This document shows, piece after piece, positions 14,463-29,125 of a stretch of 64,000 bases of DNA (positions within the stretch are counted from its first letter, which is position 1; every line of letters begins with the position of its first letter). Below the pieces are notes generated by a model, which did no database searches, had not been told where the DNA came from, and saw only the letters and a list, made by a program, of their open reading frames with translations. Where the stretch lies: positions 169,582,053 to 169,646,052 of the forward strand of contig CM048552.1 in the NCBI GenBank assembly GCA_026413225.1, read 5' to 3'. Origin of the DNA: Otis tarda. Taxonomy: Eukaryota; Chordata; Aves; Otidiformes; Otididae. Both the position numbers and the translations under genes were made by a program.

Positions 14463-17167
14463 GCACTGGACATGTAATGACAGCGGTTTTGCAGGGCTAA
14501 GGAAGAGGAGGAACTGGAAGAGATGTGAAGAGGAGAAGGTGCTTTAAGATCACTAATGCCTCTGCATCACACCTACAGAAGAGCGAGGCTCTCTGAGACA
14601 GTCTTGCAGTGATTTCTCTGTGACTATTTTTTTATACAAGTATGACACAGTTATCTCCAGCATCGTTCCTCTTCTTGTGCTCAGGCAGAGATGAGAAAGC
14701 AGGATCATCAGGAGAAGCAAGAATGCATAGGAAAAGAGGAAGAAACTCAGTTTTAATGTACACCAACACAAAAAAAAAAGTGCTCTTTACTTCCACTTAG
14801 TAAACATATTGTAACTACTATAATGTAAAATCCTAGTGAAGACAAGAGAGAGAGTTTGCCGTTTTCACAGGCTGGCAAATAAATTTTTGGGGGGAATATG
14901 GTTGATTTATCTCAGTCTGCTAGAAGACCAGAGAAGCTAAGATTTTATCCCAAAAAACCCCTCACATTTTATGTAACACAAAACAAAAATATACATTTTC
15001 CTAGAGTTGAAAATAATTTAGTTTGTGATAACCCATCATGGATTTGCACAACTCCACAAGGAAGAAAAGAGCACTAATAATTTGTTTCCGTGCTTGGAAC
15101 ATTTTCTGTCCTAGTCATGGAAGAGCTTCCCACTTAGTAAGTAAATTTGTATTAAGAGCAATTTCTGGGAATGCTTACCGCGCATTTTTAAAAATGTACT
15201 GATTTCCATCCACAATAAACCTCATTTTATGCTACATATGCCCACTTAATGTATTTTTGTAGCCCGGATGACGTGTACATGGTTTGTAGTATTTAATTTA
15301 AAACATTCTTGCTCTAATGGTGGGAAGACGACCTTAATTATAGAAGGACTGCCTTCAGTGCTAGAGTTCAGGTGGTGCTTCATTGTTCATTTAAAGCAGG
15401 GATTCAACTCCTGGCTGCTGTAGAAGGAACACTGAAATACTGAGCTGCTTAGAAAAAAACTGAACCACCTACAAACTGGTATTTACTTGTGTGAAAAAAA
15501 AAAATCTTTCAACTTACAAAGAAACATACTGATGAATCAGAACAAAGTTTTTTTTTTTTAAATAGCTCTCTAAAAGATTAAACACTCTGTGTCAGAATAT
15601 TGTCACTCTAAAATTATTTTAATATGAAATCTCACAAAAAAAAAAATCAACTATCACACCAAGTCTGTGAACTGCTGCCTACTGGGTAAGAGCTAATACT
15701 TCTTCCTTCCCAGCCACCTCAATGATTAAAGATAACTTTTCCACTCTTATTTGTAAGTGATGGCAGTATCAGACAGTGATCTTCCAGTGAAGCATTTTCA
15801 AGAACAATCATCATTATTACACTGCTTTGGAGTTATCCTCACCCTTCTATGTAATTTTGTAGCAAGACAACTTGCACATAGCCTTGTTTCCTCTTTTTAA
15901 TATATCCGCACAGAAAAAGAGAGGTTTGGTTGTTTGATAAGTCCAAGTTTTCACTGATTTAGTTCACATTCACAGTAGTGTTACGGTGCTCTATCACTAT
16001 CTTTAAGGATGATAACAACATGGTAGTAGCAGAGACCTCAGTGCAGAAGTCCAGCGTCTCAAGAGTCAGTCATGGCTCCTCTACTCCTGCTACACCTGCT
16101 GACAAGATTAAAGCTGGCATAAATAGCTGCTGCTTGTTCCTGCTGCAGTCACACCTTCATTTACTGCACAAGGAGAGACCTAAAGGCTCAGGCTTAAAAA
16201 ATAATTACCTCTGCAACTCGTAGTGATGGAAGTGATTAGCTCATGTGTCAAGGTGAATTGTCTGCAAAGCAAAAAAAAAAGAAAAAGTCAACATCATATA
16301 ATTGTTAATAACAGTATGAAATTAGGAAATAATAATGTGAAGGACATTTAAAACAAGGATAGAACAGGCAGCAGTAAAAATTGTTTAAACAAACTACCAC
16401 CATCTGTTCTACTTCATGAATTGGCTTGGTTGGGACCCACTGTGTCTATTACAACCCTAAAACTTATAAAGGGATACTAATGTACTCCAAATCAAATTAA
16501 TATTTATAAAAATTGAAGGGAATCAAAGCTATTGAGACACAAATAATAACTTAGAAGCTGAGAATATGTTTGATTTTGCATAGAAATTGATCCCTTTTGG
16601 AATGAATGAGAAGCTTATAGGCAAGATTATCTTTACAACACTTACAGTGTGCATACTTTGAGAAAATAAAGAATTCTGAAGAATTTTTATGATTTATTAG
16701 TTGCTTTCTAAGCACTGTAATGAAAATTTATCTAGCGAGATGTTTTGTGAGTTTTATCAATCTTTGTTACAAATGATTAGATTTTTTAGAATACCATACA
16801 TGCTTCACGTGTTCTATAATTAAATGAATTCCATTAGTTAAATGAAATTTTGTACATAAATTCAATGTGAGCAATTATGATTCAAGTGTAATGAAACAGT
16901 TATTAATAGCTAGTGTATTAAGCGGTTACAATCACCAGATTCAGGTAACTCAAAAGTGGATCTTTTGAGACATGAGCGGTAACTCAACGAAATACTGTCT
17001 TCCCCTGTAACTAACCTGGATGGAAGTATTTTGATAGAGTGAATCAGCAGTATGACAGACTCAACTTGTTTGCCCAGCAGTTTCATTTGCCCACCTGGCT
17101 CTGTTCTTTAAATGATCTACTTACAGGGCTATTGGCATATTAAACATTCCCCTGTGGGGTCTCAGGT
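14463..17167. other. Unique non-coding DNA
   Basis: Only short chance open frames and A or T runs (for example near 15490, 15550 and 15637) are seen. No gene, RNA or mobile element is supported. Confidence 0.6.
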
Positions 17168-17301
17168 TGGAAGCATTTGAGGCCAGGTTGGATGAGGCTC
17201 TGAGCAACCTGATCTAGTTGAAGATGTCCCTGCTCCTTGCAGGGGAATTGGACTAGATGACCTTTGAAGGTCCCTTCCAACCCTAACCATTCTATGATTC
17301 T
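17168..17301 (+). mobile_element. CR1 LINE 3' end fragment
   Basis: This 5'-truncated plus-strand CR1 includes the end of ORF2, where the reading around GGAAGCATTTGAGGCCAGG matches the C-terminal CR1 pattern ending in a Leu/Ile-rich tail. It is followed by the 3' UTR with GACTAGATGACCTTTGAAGG and the terminal CATTCTATGATTC. It is slightly longer than the copy at 14.4 kb and diverges from it at several sites, so it is an independent insertion. Confidence 0.93.
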
Positions 17302-20300
17302 TTCCCACATTACAACACAGATGGGTGAAAGTAGAAAAAGCCAAAAGAGGTCGAAGTGAACAAATAGTATAGTGAAAAATCAAGCCTAGATGTAGTTGAT
17401 TTGGCTGATTTGCACTGATACAGAGTCACAACTACTTTTTAACTGGCCAATATACTCCAGGTGCTCTGCTGAGGAGGAGATTTGGAGATCTAAAATTATC
17501 CTTTAAGGCACTACTTTTTTTCCAAGACTTCTTGCTCCCAAGCTAAGGTGTGAGGTGTCATTTTTGTTGTGATCTCAGAGAAAAAATTCAATTGCAAAAG
17601 AAGGTCTTGGAACCAGAAATTGGAGGATGCAGCTGGACCTGCCAGAAGAAATGAAACCACAAGGCAATGATTTCAGAAACTGCTTCCTTATACTGCAGAG
17701 CATCTCTCACTCGCACTGTCACTATCACCATCTCACTGTGCTCCTTGGCTTTTCATCCACATTGAAGTCATTTCATCATATACTCCTTCTCTGTATTTGG
17801 GAAAGGTACTCTAGACGTTTTCCTCCCATATATTTTTTACTGTCTTTCCCACGGTTTCCATAGTCTTACATTCACCTATGTAATATATAATATTTATAAT
17901 TTTACATATATAAAAAATAAACAACCACAGTCCACCTTATCATCAAGATTAAAAATGGTCTGGAGACGGCTATCTGGTGAAAGCTTGGTGTCTTCCCCAC
18001 ATCCCTGTATCCCCAAATGCAAAGATAACAGTCTGGTGAGAGAAAGTTTCCTCCCTACAGTCAAAAGCTCATACAGACCCTCGCAGAGGCCCTGTCTCAG
18101 AAGCATCAATACTGTGTTCAGATGGGAAAGGAAGATCTTATTTAGCCTTTTGTTCACTAATCTTGATCAAGTCAGTACCAATCTTCCCTTAGAAACAGAA
18201 TTGACTTTGGGCCTCCCCTGAAGACGCTTTGGTTGTTGTGGAAACTCCCAGAGCAACTTTCAACACCTGGTTGTAATCCACTGACTGTGGCAGGTGGGTT
18301 GCAAGGAAAAGGAAACTAACTAGTTACCCATTTATTGCCAAACTTAAAGGGGACTTTTTTCTTTTACATTTTACTATCTGGAAGGAGAGGGTCCCTGTTG
18401 CAGCAGTGAGCTTTGCAGGCTCACAAAACCCATGTGTGTGTTGAAAGCCCTTGCAGGGATGGCGGTGGTACCTGAATAGAGAGAACTTGTCTCTCCCTCC
18501 TGTTGCTGCCACAGCCAGTGATGCACATATTCATTCAAATCACAGCAGACTATCAGCAGTGAACCACTAATAGGATAATTTACATCTCCCTCCATTCACC
18601 TGATGTTTGTAGCAGGAGTGAGCAATGAAACAATGCAGTGAAAATAAAAAGGAAAAAAAAAAAAAGAAATATAAGCAGAGAAGAAGCAGGAGAGCAGGAG
18701 AGCAAATGAAAAGTGAAATCATGACTGAGGAACAGACTGACTCCTCTAGTACTTGTACCAAAACTTCTGATATATTTGCTGGGCTTCAGAGAGTAACAAA
18801 ATGGTATGTTGTTCCTAATGCAAACATCGTTCCGAGGCTGTTCGTTTTCATATTTAGTCATATCACAGCAAAGCTAAGGGGGTGTCAATCACGCTCAGTA
18901 CATCTGACTGGGAGAGCACTCCCTTCACAGCTGCATCTGGCAGAACGCACTCCTTATTTATTATATTTTTAGTAAGGCATGCTATCTTGTTCATGTGTGA
19001 GAAACTGTAATGCATCTTTCACATTTAAAGTGCCCTCTGAAGCTTTCTGCCTTGCAACCTCCTGCCTACTTTCACTGTTACCACTGAATTTTTTATATTG
19101 TCTTGAGCCTCTCTGAAAGAATTGCAAATTCCAGATAGAACATGATTAATTTAGTACTGTCATCTCCTACAATATAGTGTACAGCCGTCCATCCTTCTTC
19201 AGCACGGCTACATCTTATCTCGGCTCTTAGTGAAAAACTAAATTAAGCCAAAGGCTGAAGTCACTCGTGTGCTACTTTTAAAATTAATTTTTGCTGACAG
19301 CACCACAGAGTCTAAAGCATGTAGTTGCATTATGAAAGCCAGAACAGAGATTAAAATATATGTGTATTTTTGTTATTCCAAGAAAGAGAGTCTTTTGCTC
19401 CTTCTACATTAGTCATTTTCCCAAAGGACTCTACATTCGTCCTTACTTGGGGAGGTGAAACTTGAAACACCAGTCTCCTTACAATTTGCTAAGGATTTCT
19501 GTTTCTTACTGCATTTAACTCCTTATACTCCCTACCTTCTTTATAAGATAGGTGTGAAGTTTTATGATGGGCAATTTGGGAGAGCGAGATGAAGGACAAT
19601 TTGGAGGCACTAACATTTTTCACAGTTTGTCTCACTTTCAAGAAATTATTTCATTTGAGAGGAGTCTTCCGTGATTTCTAAAAGCTTAAAATGATTCAGC
19701 TCTATGCACTTGAAACAATTCTTCATTTTAAAATTTACTTTTGTTTTAACTTTAAAACTTATAAAATGTTCAGAATAAAAACAATTATTGTTTAAATGGA
19801 ACTTTACTTTTTTTTTTCAACTTTTTGACTATCTGGTAGTGTAATACTTCTCTCTTAGTTCGATCTATAGCAAGTTTTTGTTGTAGTTTTTAAAACTATG
19901 GCCAACCCCAAATCTGGATTTGTCCGAGTTTATTTTCTTTTTCTCTCCCTGGTATTATTATCAGGAGCTGCTTTTTGCCTCTGTGATGCAGAGGTGAAAC
20001 TGAAGGAAGAGCAGTGGGGAAATTAATATGTTTATTATGCTGGAGCTGCTTCCCTAAACCTACACATCACCGTTCAAGCTGGTATGAAGTGCAGCAGAGG
20101 CAGGCTCTGCCATTCCTTCTTTACTGCTCTCTGAAGCAGGGTGAACTATCTTCACTATTTTCCAGATTACCAGTGAGGTTTAGATGATGCTTCTGAACCA
20201 GATCAAAGATGAAGAGAACAGGGACAAGCTCAGCAGCAGCCTTGCTCATCCAGCATTCCCTTTTAACGCGACTAATGCTAGGCAATAATCTGACTTTTCT

Positions 20301-23300
20301 CACAGTGACCATACTTAACAACAAGCCTTTGCAAGAAGTTGGCAGCATGTCTCTTCCAGGATGCTGCAGCGAAAACAGGCCCTTTGAAAATATGTTTGAA
20401 AGCAGGGACTGATGTGCCATCAAGCTGAGCTCCTCACAATACGTGTATCAAAGGGAGCAGTTAGAACAGCGAGAAGACAGTGTCGTGATGGCTTAACATA
20501 ACTGCATGGACTCCCCACGCTGCAATGGCACTTATCAAGGGACATTAAAAATTGTATCCAGAGGTAGCCTGGTACATGAGACTCATGTGTGACTCTACTG
20601 CAGAAAAGGACTTTCAGGAAAAAGTCAGAATTATTTTGATAAATAAGAGTAACATTCTATATAAGACCTGGAAAACTGGTTATAAACCAGGAGCTATGAT
20701 GGATCACAAACTAGACATAACAGAAAATATCACACTTTTAGAAAGGCAAATTTCACAGCGTGATGTGTTAGTAGGAGCATAGCTTTCAAGACACATGAAT
20801 ACGTCCTTCTGATCTTTACAGCCTTGACCAGGTCTCCACTGCAAACTTTGTTCCAGGTACTGCTGAAATGCAGATGTGGACTAAAGCAAGAAATCCAACG
20901 AGTTACAAGAATAATGAGAGATATAGAAAGGTTTTTGACTTTTCTAATTGGGATTGTTTAGTCTAAAGAACAGTTGCTCAAGTGGGAATATGGTACAAAT
21001 TTTCAAGCACATAGATTTTATTTAGATAAACTTATTTTCAAAGAGGAAAAAAAAAATCTTACCTTTTTTTTTTAACACTCATGTGTCCAGGAAAAGAAGG
21101 AATGTACTGAAATTAGGAAAAATAGATTCATGTTGGATAACAGAATAAACCTTTAATAGTAAGTGATTTTGAAGCACTGGGATATTCTGTGCACATCAGT
21201 GAAGGATTATTTCTCATTGCAGACCACGTTAGAGGAAAAGTGTGAACAGAGCTGATTCTGTACTGCAACAGTGTAATGCACAAGAAAGACTCTCAAGGAC
21301 ATTTTCCTATCTACTTTTTATTATCTTAACACCAGTCTATGAGACAGACTGTGAAAATTACGTGTTAGGGTTTAATATCATTTTGTGCCTCTTCCAATAG
21401 GTGCATGAACAGGTCAAAGGTGACTGGGAAAAGTCTACTGACAGAAACCTTATAGTGGTATTTTGGATTAGATTCTTTTGCACTCTGTTCTAAAATACAC
21501 ATTAGATTTTGTCTCTGCCTTTGATGGATAAAATAATTATCTGTGGATAATGGATAGATAAAAAACTTCCCCAAGAAAGGAAGTTTTTTGCTGTGTATTT
21601 AAACCATAAGACATTAGGTAGCACATGCAGAGGAGAATAGATCAGTAACAAAGGCCGCTATTTTTTTTAGGAAGATTAGAAGAAAGAATACAGGTAGCTT
21701 GAAGCAACCAAGAGACTAAAAGTCCTGTTCTGGCTAAGTGCTCTTCTGGTAGATGTCCATCTCTGCACAGCTGCTTGGCTTCTGCTGAAGTCCATGCTTG
21801 GATGTCTTCCAGGCCTGGACAAAAAGGAAAGAAACAACGCGAGCCAGAATTGCTAGAGGTAAAACCTTGCATTCTGTAGGTATGGGGCAAAAGACACACA
21901 ACTCACATGGTGATCTCTGTGACAACTGCAATATATTGGGAATACACAGAAACCAAAACAGAAGACAGAAGAACATTTTGAAAGAAGCCAGAAATTTTTA
22001 CTAATTAACCTTTGGGAATTCCCTGAACTGCAGTTCCTTTTTGAGACCTAAGATCTCAGTGGAAGACTGAAAACTCTTTTTATAGAGAAAGCTCACCGAA
22101 ATAAATAGAATATCAGAGCTCTCACTGAAGTAATTCCATTAAAAACTATGATTGGAAACTATAGCTTTTGCTTGTGGATTTTTTTCTTCTTTTAACCTTT
22201 AGCTGCAAAAAAATATATTGGATTGTTTTGTAATAATTTTACCATTTTGCCAAGAAATCAACATGCCTTAGGAGCCTAACTCTCATCTTCAAGTGCAGCG
22301 AAGCTTCTTATTAGCTCATAAGGCCATACTTTATGTCTACTTGATTAAGACTCAGAGGGGTTATCAAATGATTTGCCTACGGAAAGAAATTTGGTATTGT
22401 AGTTAGAATTTAGGAGATCTATTTCAGTTCTTAATTTTACCTCCAAATTGACAGTAAGACTTTAAGAAGTATGTAATGAAACTTAAGGGCCCACACTTAA
22501 CTTTCACATGCCTGAGGGGTCATTTTTCATGAGGAAACAGATGTGCATAACTATTTGGAATAACTCTATTGCTGCAGTGATTATAGTTTCCATGTAGGAT
22601 GTGTAACTATTGGGAAAAAGAGAAGAGATTAAAAAAAATGAAATCATAGCAAAATTAATGGGAAAAGTGTGAATGACAGATATTTTTAGTCTGACACATA
22701 AGTGGAAAAAAAAAAAAGAGATGCAAGGAAGTAAAAAACCTTTTATTTTTCTTCACGCTGAAAAATATCCCATGACATTTCCTTTCAGGTAGACTTGAAA
22801 AGATTTTTGGCTGAAAAGATTCAAATCAATAAATCAAAATATTCCATCCTAAAAACACTGAAATGAAAGCTTCTCACTCAATAGTTTATTTCATGACTGC
22901 CTAATTTTTCTGTTTCTTTGCATCACAGCTATTTACCAGCTTCACAAGGAGGTATGCTGTGTATTGAACTACATTTTTTGCTAGTGTTTTGCAAAGCCAC
23001 GGATTAAGGTAACTCATTCTGAAATAACTGTCCATGTATTTGTTAACACTAACATGCACAGTTTTCATTAACTCACAAAAAAACTTCATCCATCAATTTC
23101 CTTGAAAAGACTAGCTTTAAATATAGCTCCCCTGAAAGTCAAAAAAACTTAAAGAGTCTATGTGATTTCTTCATTTTAGGAAATTACCCTCCCACTTCCT
23201 ACTCCTACGTATACATATATGTACAGATTTCTCTATACTGCACGTATTATAAATAAATTAGTATTAAAGCAGCATTATGAAAAAGCAAAAAATAAAAGGA

Positions 23301-26300
23301 AATCCTGAGATTTTACTACCATATATTTGAGCTTTAAAAGAAAGGAAATACACAATTGAGAGGAAACTGCTACCACAAGTACCTCACTATTAACTTCTAG
23401 GGTGCCAGATCATTTTTAAATAGCTTTCTACAACCTCCTGCCCATGTTCCCATTCTTCTCCCCGGGTAAACAGCTGCACAAGAGAAATAATAGCAGTTTA
23501 CCCACTGAGTTTGTGATTTCATGAACTCTAAATAAACTATTATAAACGACAAATTGTCTAGAGTGAATTAAGAGTAGTATTTGCACATTTTTCTGCTTGG
23601 CTGTGCTCATATTGTTTCTTTGGGAATAAGCTATCAGTTTTTAACATTTCCTTTGCCTTATTCCCCTAACACAGCATCACTCGTCTTTTACATTTTCTGC
23701 TGTTTTATCTCTGTAAGAAAGAGGTGTAAGTTAATTTTGCTCTTGGGATAGAGATGCGTAAGAAGCAAAATTTTCAAACTTCTGATTAATGGCTGGAGGC
23801 AACCTAAGGATCCTCTTTGTCCCGAGATTAAAGGACTGTTGCATGCTGAGCACAATGCTTTCAGGCTCTTGGAATTTGCACCTGAGGCCTATCATTTAAA
23901 ATACTGGCACCAAACAGGCTGGTTGAAAGAGAACAGCCTGCACCACTTTCCCCCCACCCTTCACTTGAATCCATGAAGAAATTCCTCAGTGTCTGCAAAA
24001 AAAAAAGCAGAGTGCCACTTTTTTCACAGTGCTTGTCTTCTCCTCTGTGATGCTGTTACAACTTACTGTCCTGTAGCTTGGCCAAAACTGTTTGGTACAG
24101 CAAAAGTACTCAGAATTTTCAGGCCTGGGTAGATGGCTGAGGTACTAAGGCAGAGCCACATCAGGTCTCAACATATTTCCAGCACAGCAAAGTGTCAGAG
24201 GAGGACTTTTTTTTTGGTTGAATTTCAGTCACAGGCACTATGACTCTCACGCAAGGCACCATCCCTCTGTCTGAGCAACTGGAAAATAGTACACGGAGAT
24301 GATTTTGCTCGGCTCATATTTTAAAAATGAGCCTGTATGTAATAGCTTTCAACTTGCTGCTGGAGGAAATGTAGAGGCCCTGAGTGGATAGAAAGGGGAA
24401 ACTAAAACCACAGACTGTAGGTGCTGTGCCAGGAGTGGATGCCCTTCCTCAACATGGGTCCATTATCACTGCAGCAGTCTCTGAAAGCCCTCATTGACTC
24501 CAAAACATCAAGTATGGGTTGACTTTAAGGACTTCTTCATGTTGGTCTGTTCTGCAGGAATAGTCTATGTCTTTTCACCAGCTAACAGAGGCTACTGGTA
24601 AATGCCAGTGTCACGATTTTTGTTGATGATCCTTGTGAGAAGCATGCGCTAGAATAGCAACTACCTCATTCCCAAGTGGTGTCTCCTTGTAGGTATGGAG
24701 CTACTCCACCTTTTATGGCTCAGAAGTCTTCAACTCTGTAACAGGACCTGTTGTGATGACAATATCTAATGCATCCTCTGCACAATCTAAGAAAAATCAA
24801 TTTGTATTTACCATTCTGACTAATGACAATGCAATGGATGTGGGAGAGAAGGTTACACATACGAATTAGTATATTTTTATATTATTTGCATGCAATATGG
24901 AGGTTGCCAAAAACCCACCACAACAAACAGATGTTTCTCTGCAGGCAACCCAGAAAGAAACTCCAGAAGCATGAGATGGTGTAACTGAAAATGCTGATGG
25001 AAATTTTCCCACACCTTTCAGTAGGATATGCAAGGAAAGTATGGAAATGTTTATGTGATATTTAGATTAGTGTGAAGTATCAGATGGGCACTCAGTGGTT
25101 CTCCCTGTGAAGTTGTGGTGATGGCCAATAAAACCACACTATATTAAACCTTTTATAAATTTTTATATTAACATATCCTGAAAAACTTTTAAGAAAGAAA
25201 TCATGAGAAAAATAATCATATTCCCATCACTTAAAACTGACACTACAAGGCACTTTATGTAAGAACGAATCTTTGCTGAAGTACAATGATTAATTTTGCA
25301 TAGTTATGTGTCTTTTTAAGAGAAAAAGAAACCTGTCTTTCTCTGATGAGCAAAGAAAGACATTTCTGTAATTGCGGACATGGAATGACACTTTCAGTAC
25401 AGATGTAAACCTGCTTGTGGCATGTAGTGGGAGGTTACTGCAGTTAGAGTTAATATGTAGTGTTTAATTTGTTTATATAAAAATGTTGTGCAACTGAAAG
25501 TGCTGTATAATGACTGATGTGACAATAAAAAGGAATTTTATTATTTTTTTAAATGGTCTGTGGTGAGATGATGGATTTATGCAGAGAACAAAGTAGAGAT
25601 GTCTGTCAGCAGCCAGCTTTGCACAGTTGTCTTCCTCTGGCAACCCAGTCTTCTTTGTACTATTTCTGAATAGCTATGCAGAAAAAAAAAAGCACTTTAC
25701 ACCAGCATCTAATCCCTCCTCGTCAACAGAGTCATTAGATTACGTGCTACTGGTTTCTTTAAAATATAAATTGAGCCTCCCCAAAATAAGTTTGGCCTCT
25801 TTGATCTAAAGAAATTGTTCAGAAATTTCTTTCTCCCCCAAACTTTGAACAAAATGAAAACATGACAACATTTGTGTATTAAAAATGCAATCACAAAATG
25901 AAGTAATTTATGCAATGTTATACAGAAGATACTTTCATTCTGAGAAGTTCAAGTCATCTTGTTTCAGCTGGCTGTAGATTCTCAGAAGGGACAAGTTTAG
26001 AGGTTTAACCATACAGGGATTTTCTGCATTTGATAAGATTGTTTAAAGTCAGTCTCTCCTCAGGAGGAACTGCCTTTTAGACTGAGGGGACTGCTACTAC
26101 ATGTAGAAAGATTTTCCTTATTACTACTGGAACTGGAAAGTCACTGCCTTCAACTTGGCCCCCTAAACTGCATCACTACATCAGGGGCACAGTGTTGCTG
26201 TCTTCCAGAAGAGAGTACCTAATGTTGGGTACAGTCAGTAGAGAAATGCAGGTGATCTGAGGCCTTCTGGATAAATATGTGTTTAGCTTGGGCATCAAAG

Positions 26301-27357
26301 GTAAGTTCCTCTTGTGGAACTTTCAACTGCATTTTTGCATGAACTAGATAGTAAACTTCTGCACCTCTGAAGTCCTGCTTCCCTGATCATGGACAATTTA
26401 GATGCAAATCGGGCATCTCCATTCATCCAGAGAGACCAGGTCCCACCCTTTGCCTCTGGAAGCACACATGGAACAGTTCTGAAGCTGTCATTTCCAGGTG
26501 CAGTGAAGAGCAGGGCAACTTAACATCTACTGACTGTCCCATCTCAGTCAACTCAAATGCCACCTGTGCTGGCAACCTGCTGATTCTGCTTCTGATTTGA
26601 GGACAGTCTTCCAAGGCTTGTTTCTAAAATTAAGCAGAAATCCCAGTCTAGCATTCTAGCTGAATTAAGTTTCTTTCCTTTTTTTTTTTTTTGCCTTTAC
26701 AAACCAATTAAAATGCTACTCAAACACCACTTAAGCATCACGTTATACTTCTGAGGCAGCTAATCATCATTTCTTGTGCTAGGTGGTTCATGAAAGAAAA
26801 GTTGTCTAAGATGTCTCACCAAGACAGCAACATAACCTTGATTAGAATCAAAAGCTTCCAACCCCATTGCTGTCAATATTTAACACCTTCGTTCCCACTC
26901 TCCCGTCACTTGTACTACTTAGCTGTATCGCGTGCATTGAATAACTATTGGCTTTATAGTCTTAGTCCACAAGGACAAACACAGTTTTTTGTGCATAGCA
27001 AAAATTTCCCAAACCAAAGCAACCGTGAAAGAGAGAGTCAAGCTTGACCTTATGGCTTACTGAACCCCCATGAACCTCCACAGAGAAGGGATGTCCTGAA
27101 CACTCAACAATGGGAAAACCTTCAAATGGAAAACCTTTACATTTAGCAAAATATCTGAATTCAAACATACTGTCATATTCTGTAGTAAACCTGGCTATTT
27201 CTTTTTAAGAAGCCTTAATAGGTCACATAATTATTTTTTCTTAAATATTAATTATCTGATTATGCTTACAGAGAAAATCTTGAAGAACTAAGGCTGAAGG
27301 CTAAAAAGCCATGAAGGAAACAAAAAAAAAGCAATTTTTTTTTTGGTCAGAAAAGAG
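17302..27357. other. Unique AT-rich non-coding DNA
   Basis: Ten kilobases with no supported gene or recognisable transposon. Open frames stay below about 115 codons and show no family motifs. The 115-codon frame at 18625-18972 begins in a lysine-rich reading of an A-run and looks like chance. Homopolymer A or T runs are frequent. Confidence 0.55.
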
Positions 27358-28445
27358 TCATAGAATCATAGAATAGTTAGGGTTGGAAGGACCTTTAAAG
27401 GACATCTAATCCAACCCCGCTATGAGAAGCAGGGACATCTCCAACTAGATCAGGTTGCTCAGAGCCCTGTCCAGCCTGGCCTTGAATGTTTCCAGGGATG
27501 GGGCATGTACCACATCTCTGGGCAACTTGTTCCAGTGTTTCACCATCCTCATCGTAAAAAAAAAATTCCTGATGTCTGGTCTGAATCTACCTCCCCCTAT
27601 TTTAAAACCATTACCCCTTGTCCTGTCACAAGAGATCCTGCTAAAAAGTTTGCCCTCATCTTTCTTATAAGCCCCCTTTAAGCACTGGAAGGCCACTATA
27701 AGGTCTCCCTGCAGCCTTCTCTTCTCCAGGCTCAACAGCCTCTACTCTTTCAGCTTGTCCTCACAGGAGAGGTGCTTCAGCCCTCTGATTATTTTTGTGA
27801 CCTTTCTCTGGACCTTCTCCAACAGGTACATGTCTTTCCTGTACTGAGGACTCCAGAACTGAATGTAGTACTCTAGGTAGGCTCTCACGAGAGTTGAAGA
27901 GAGGGGCAGAATTGCCTCCCTTGACCTACTGATCGCACTTCTTTTGATGCAGCCCAAGATACAGTTGGCCTTCTGGGCTGTAAGCACACATTGCTCGCTC
28001 ATGTCCAGTTTTTTATCTACTAGTACCCTAAAGTCCTTCTCTGCAGGGCTGCTTGCAGTCCCTTCATCTGCCAGCCTGCACTGATATCAGGAGTTGCCAT
28101 GACCCATGTGCAGGACCTTGCACTTGGCCTGGTTGAACTTCTTGAGGTTTGCACAGGCCCACCTCTACAACCTGTCAACGTCCCTCTGGATGGCATCTCA
28201 TCCCTCAGGTGTGTTGACTGCACCACACAGCTTGGTGTCGTTGGTGAACTTGCCAAAGGTGGACTCAGTCCCCCTGTCCATGTCATCAACAAAGATGTTA
28301 AACAGCACTGGTCCCAGTAATAACCCCTGAGGAACACCACTCATCACTGATCTCCATTTGGAAATCAAGCCATTGACTGCAACTCTTTGAGCACAACCAT
28401 CCAGCCAATTCCTTATCCATTGAGTGGTCCATCTGTCAAATTCCT
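27358..28445 (-). mobile_element. CR1 LINE, ~1.1 kb, ORF2 3' half and tail
   Basis: The minus-strand copy ends at 27358 in the CR1 tail (plus-strand CATAGAATCATAGAATAG), followed by the 3' UTR and then a long ORF2 segment. It is 5'-truncated near 28445, where similarity to CR1 fades. It is the longest CR1 in the window and is inactive. Confidence 0.93.
27445..28340 (-). pseudogene. Decayed CR1 ORF2 reverse transcriptase, C-terminal half
   Basis: Read on the minus strand, this encodes the palm-to-C-terminal part of a CR1 non-LTR reverse transcriptase. Recognisable pieces are LWSPQY-like (here FWSPQYRKD, in 27742-28002) and the terminal HWNKLPRDVV...FKARLDRAL block (27445-27735). These two blocks are in one frame, separated by an in-frame TAG at 27742-27744. 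Further upstream the frame breaks: the region following the catalytic strand carries a stop codon, and the usual FADD-type motif reads as FTND. The fragment cannot encode a working enzyme. Family assignment is firm; coding ability is excluded. Confidence 0.9.
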
Positions 28446-28931
28446 CACGATCTACATACTTGTGTTACCATTTTATTTGCTTGCTTGAAATACCCAGAGT
28501 GCCAGCATAATTTCATTGATCATTTATCATGCTACAAAGAGACAAAGTTCAAACTCTTGCTAGCACATTTCTAGATTACGTCCTAATTTCTGGGGAAATA
28601 TGAAAAACTCTGGATGTTACCGGAAATCTTTTGCAATTTTTTTTTGTGTATTTTCATCTGTAAAAGTAAATTAATTTCAGGTAGCACAAGTATGAGGAAG
28701 GTATGGCCTTCTGTACATGGCAATAATTTTAGAGTGGTAAAAAAAAAAAATCTGTCCATAATTTACAACACTCAGGGATGGAAATAAAAGCAACTTAAGC
28801 AAATGATTGCTTTAAAAATAAAAGACTGCCAAACTACTTTATAACAATATTATATATCAGATAGAGCAGCTTAGCAAACAAATTGAGTCCAACATGATTT
28901 TTACTACAGAGTGATCCCCCACAGAATTTTT
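28446..28931. other. Unique spacer between CR1 and solo LTR
   Basis: AT-rich sequence with short A and T runs (for example 28740-28750). Nothing else is recognised. Confidence 0.6.
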
Positions 28932-28936
28932 GCTTA
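28932..28936. repeat. Target-site duplication GCTTA, left copy
   Basis: GCTTA lies immediately before the LTR terminus TGTCGTAG and is repeated exactly after the other terminus at 30105-30109. A 5-bp duplication is typical of ERVL-type and many class I retroviral integrations. Confidence 0.85.
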
Positions 28937-29119
28937 TGTCGTAGTTCAGGCCCGATCAGGACCAGACTACACAGTCTCTCTCTCACTCCCCCCACCCTCC
29001 GAGAGAATAGGGAGAAATAATATAAGAAAAACGGCTCGAGGTTTGAGATAAGGACAGGGAGAAAATCCTTAAAGTTACCGTTACGGGCAAAACAGACTCA
29101 ATTTGGGGAAAACTATTCA

Positions 29120-29125
29120 TTTATT
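29120..29125 (-). promoter_or_regulatory. Candidate AATAAA polyadenylation signal of the solo LTR
   Basis: TTTATT on the plus strand gives AATAAA on the minus strand, about 185 bp before the LTR's 3' end at 28937. The position suits an R/U5 boundary. Confidence 0.45.

Noticed and set aside
24430-24730. Faint resemblance to ERV LTR sequence
   Set aside because: Only short similar words were seen. It could not be aligned by eye to either LTR group with confidence.
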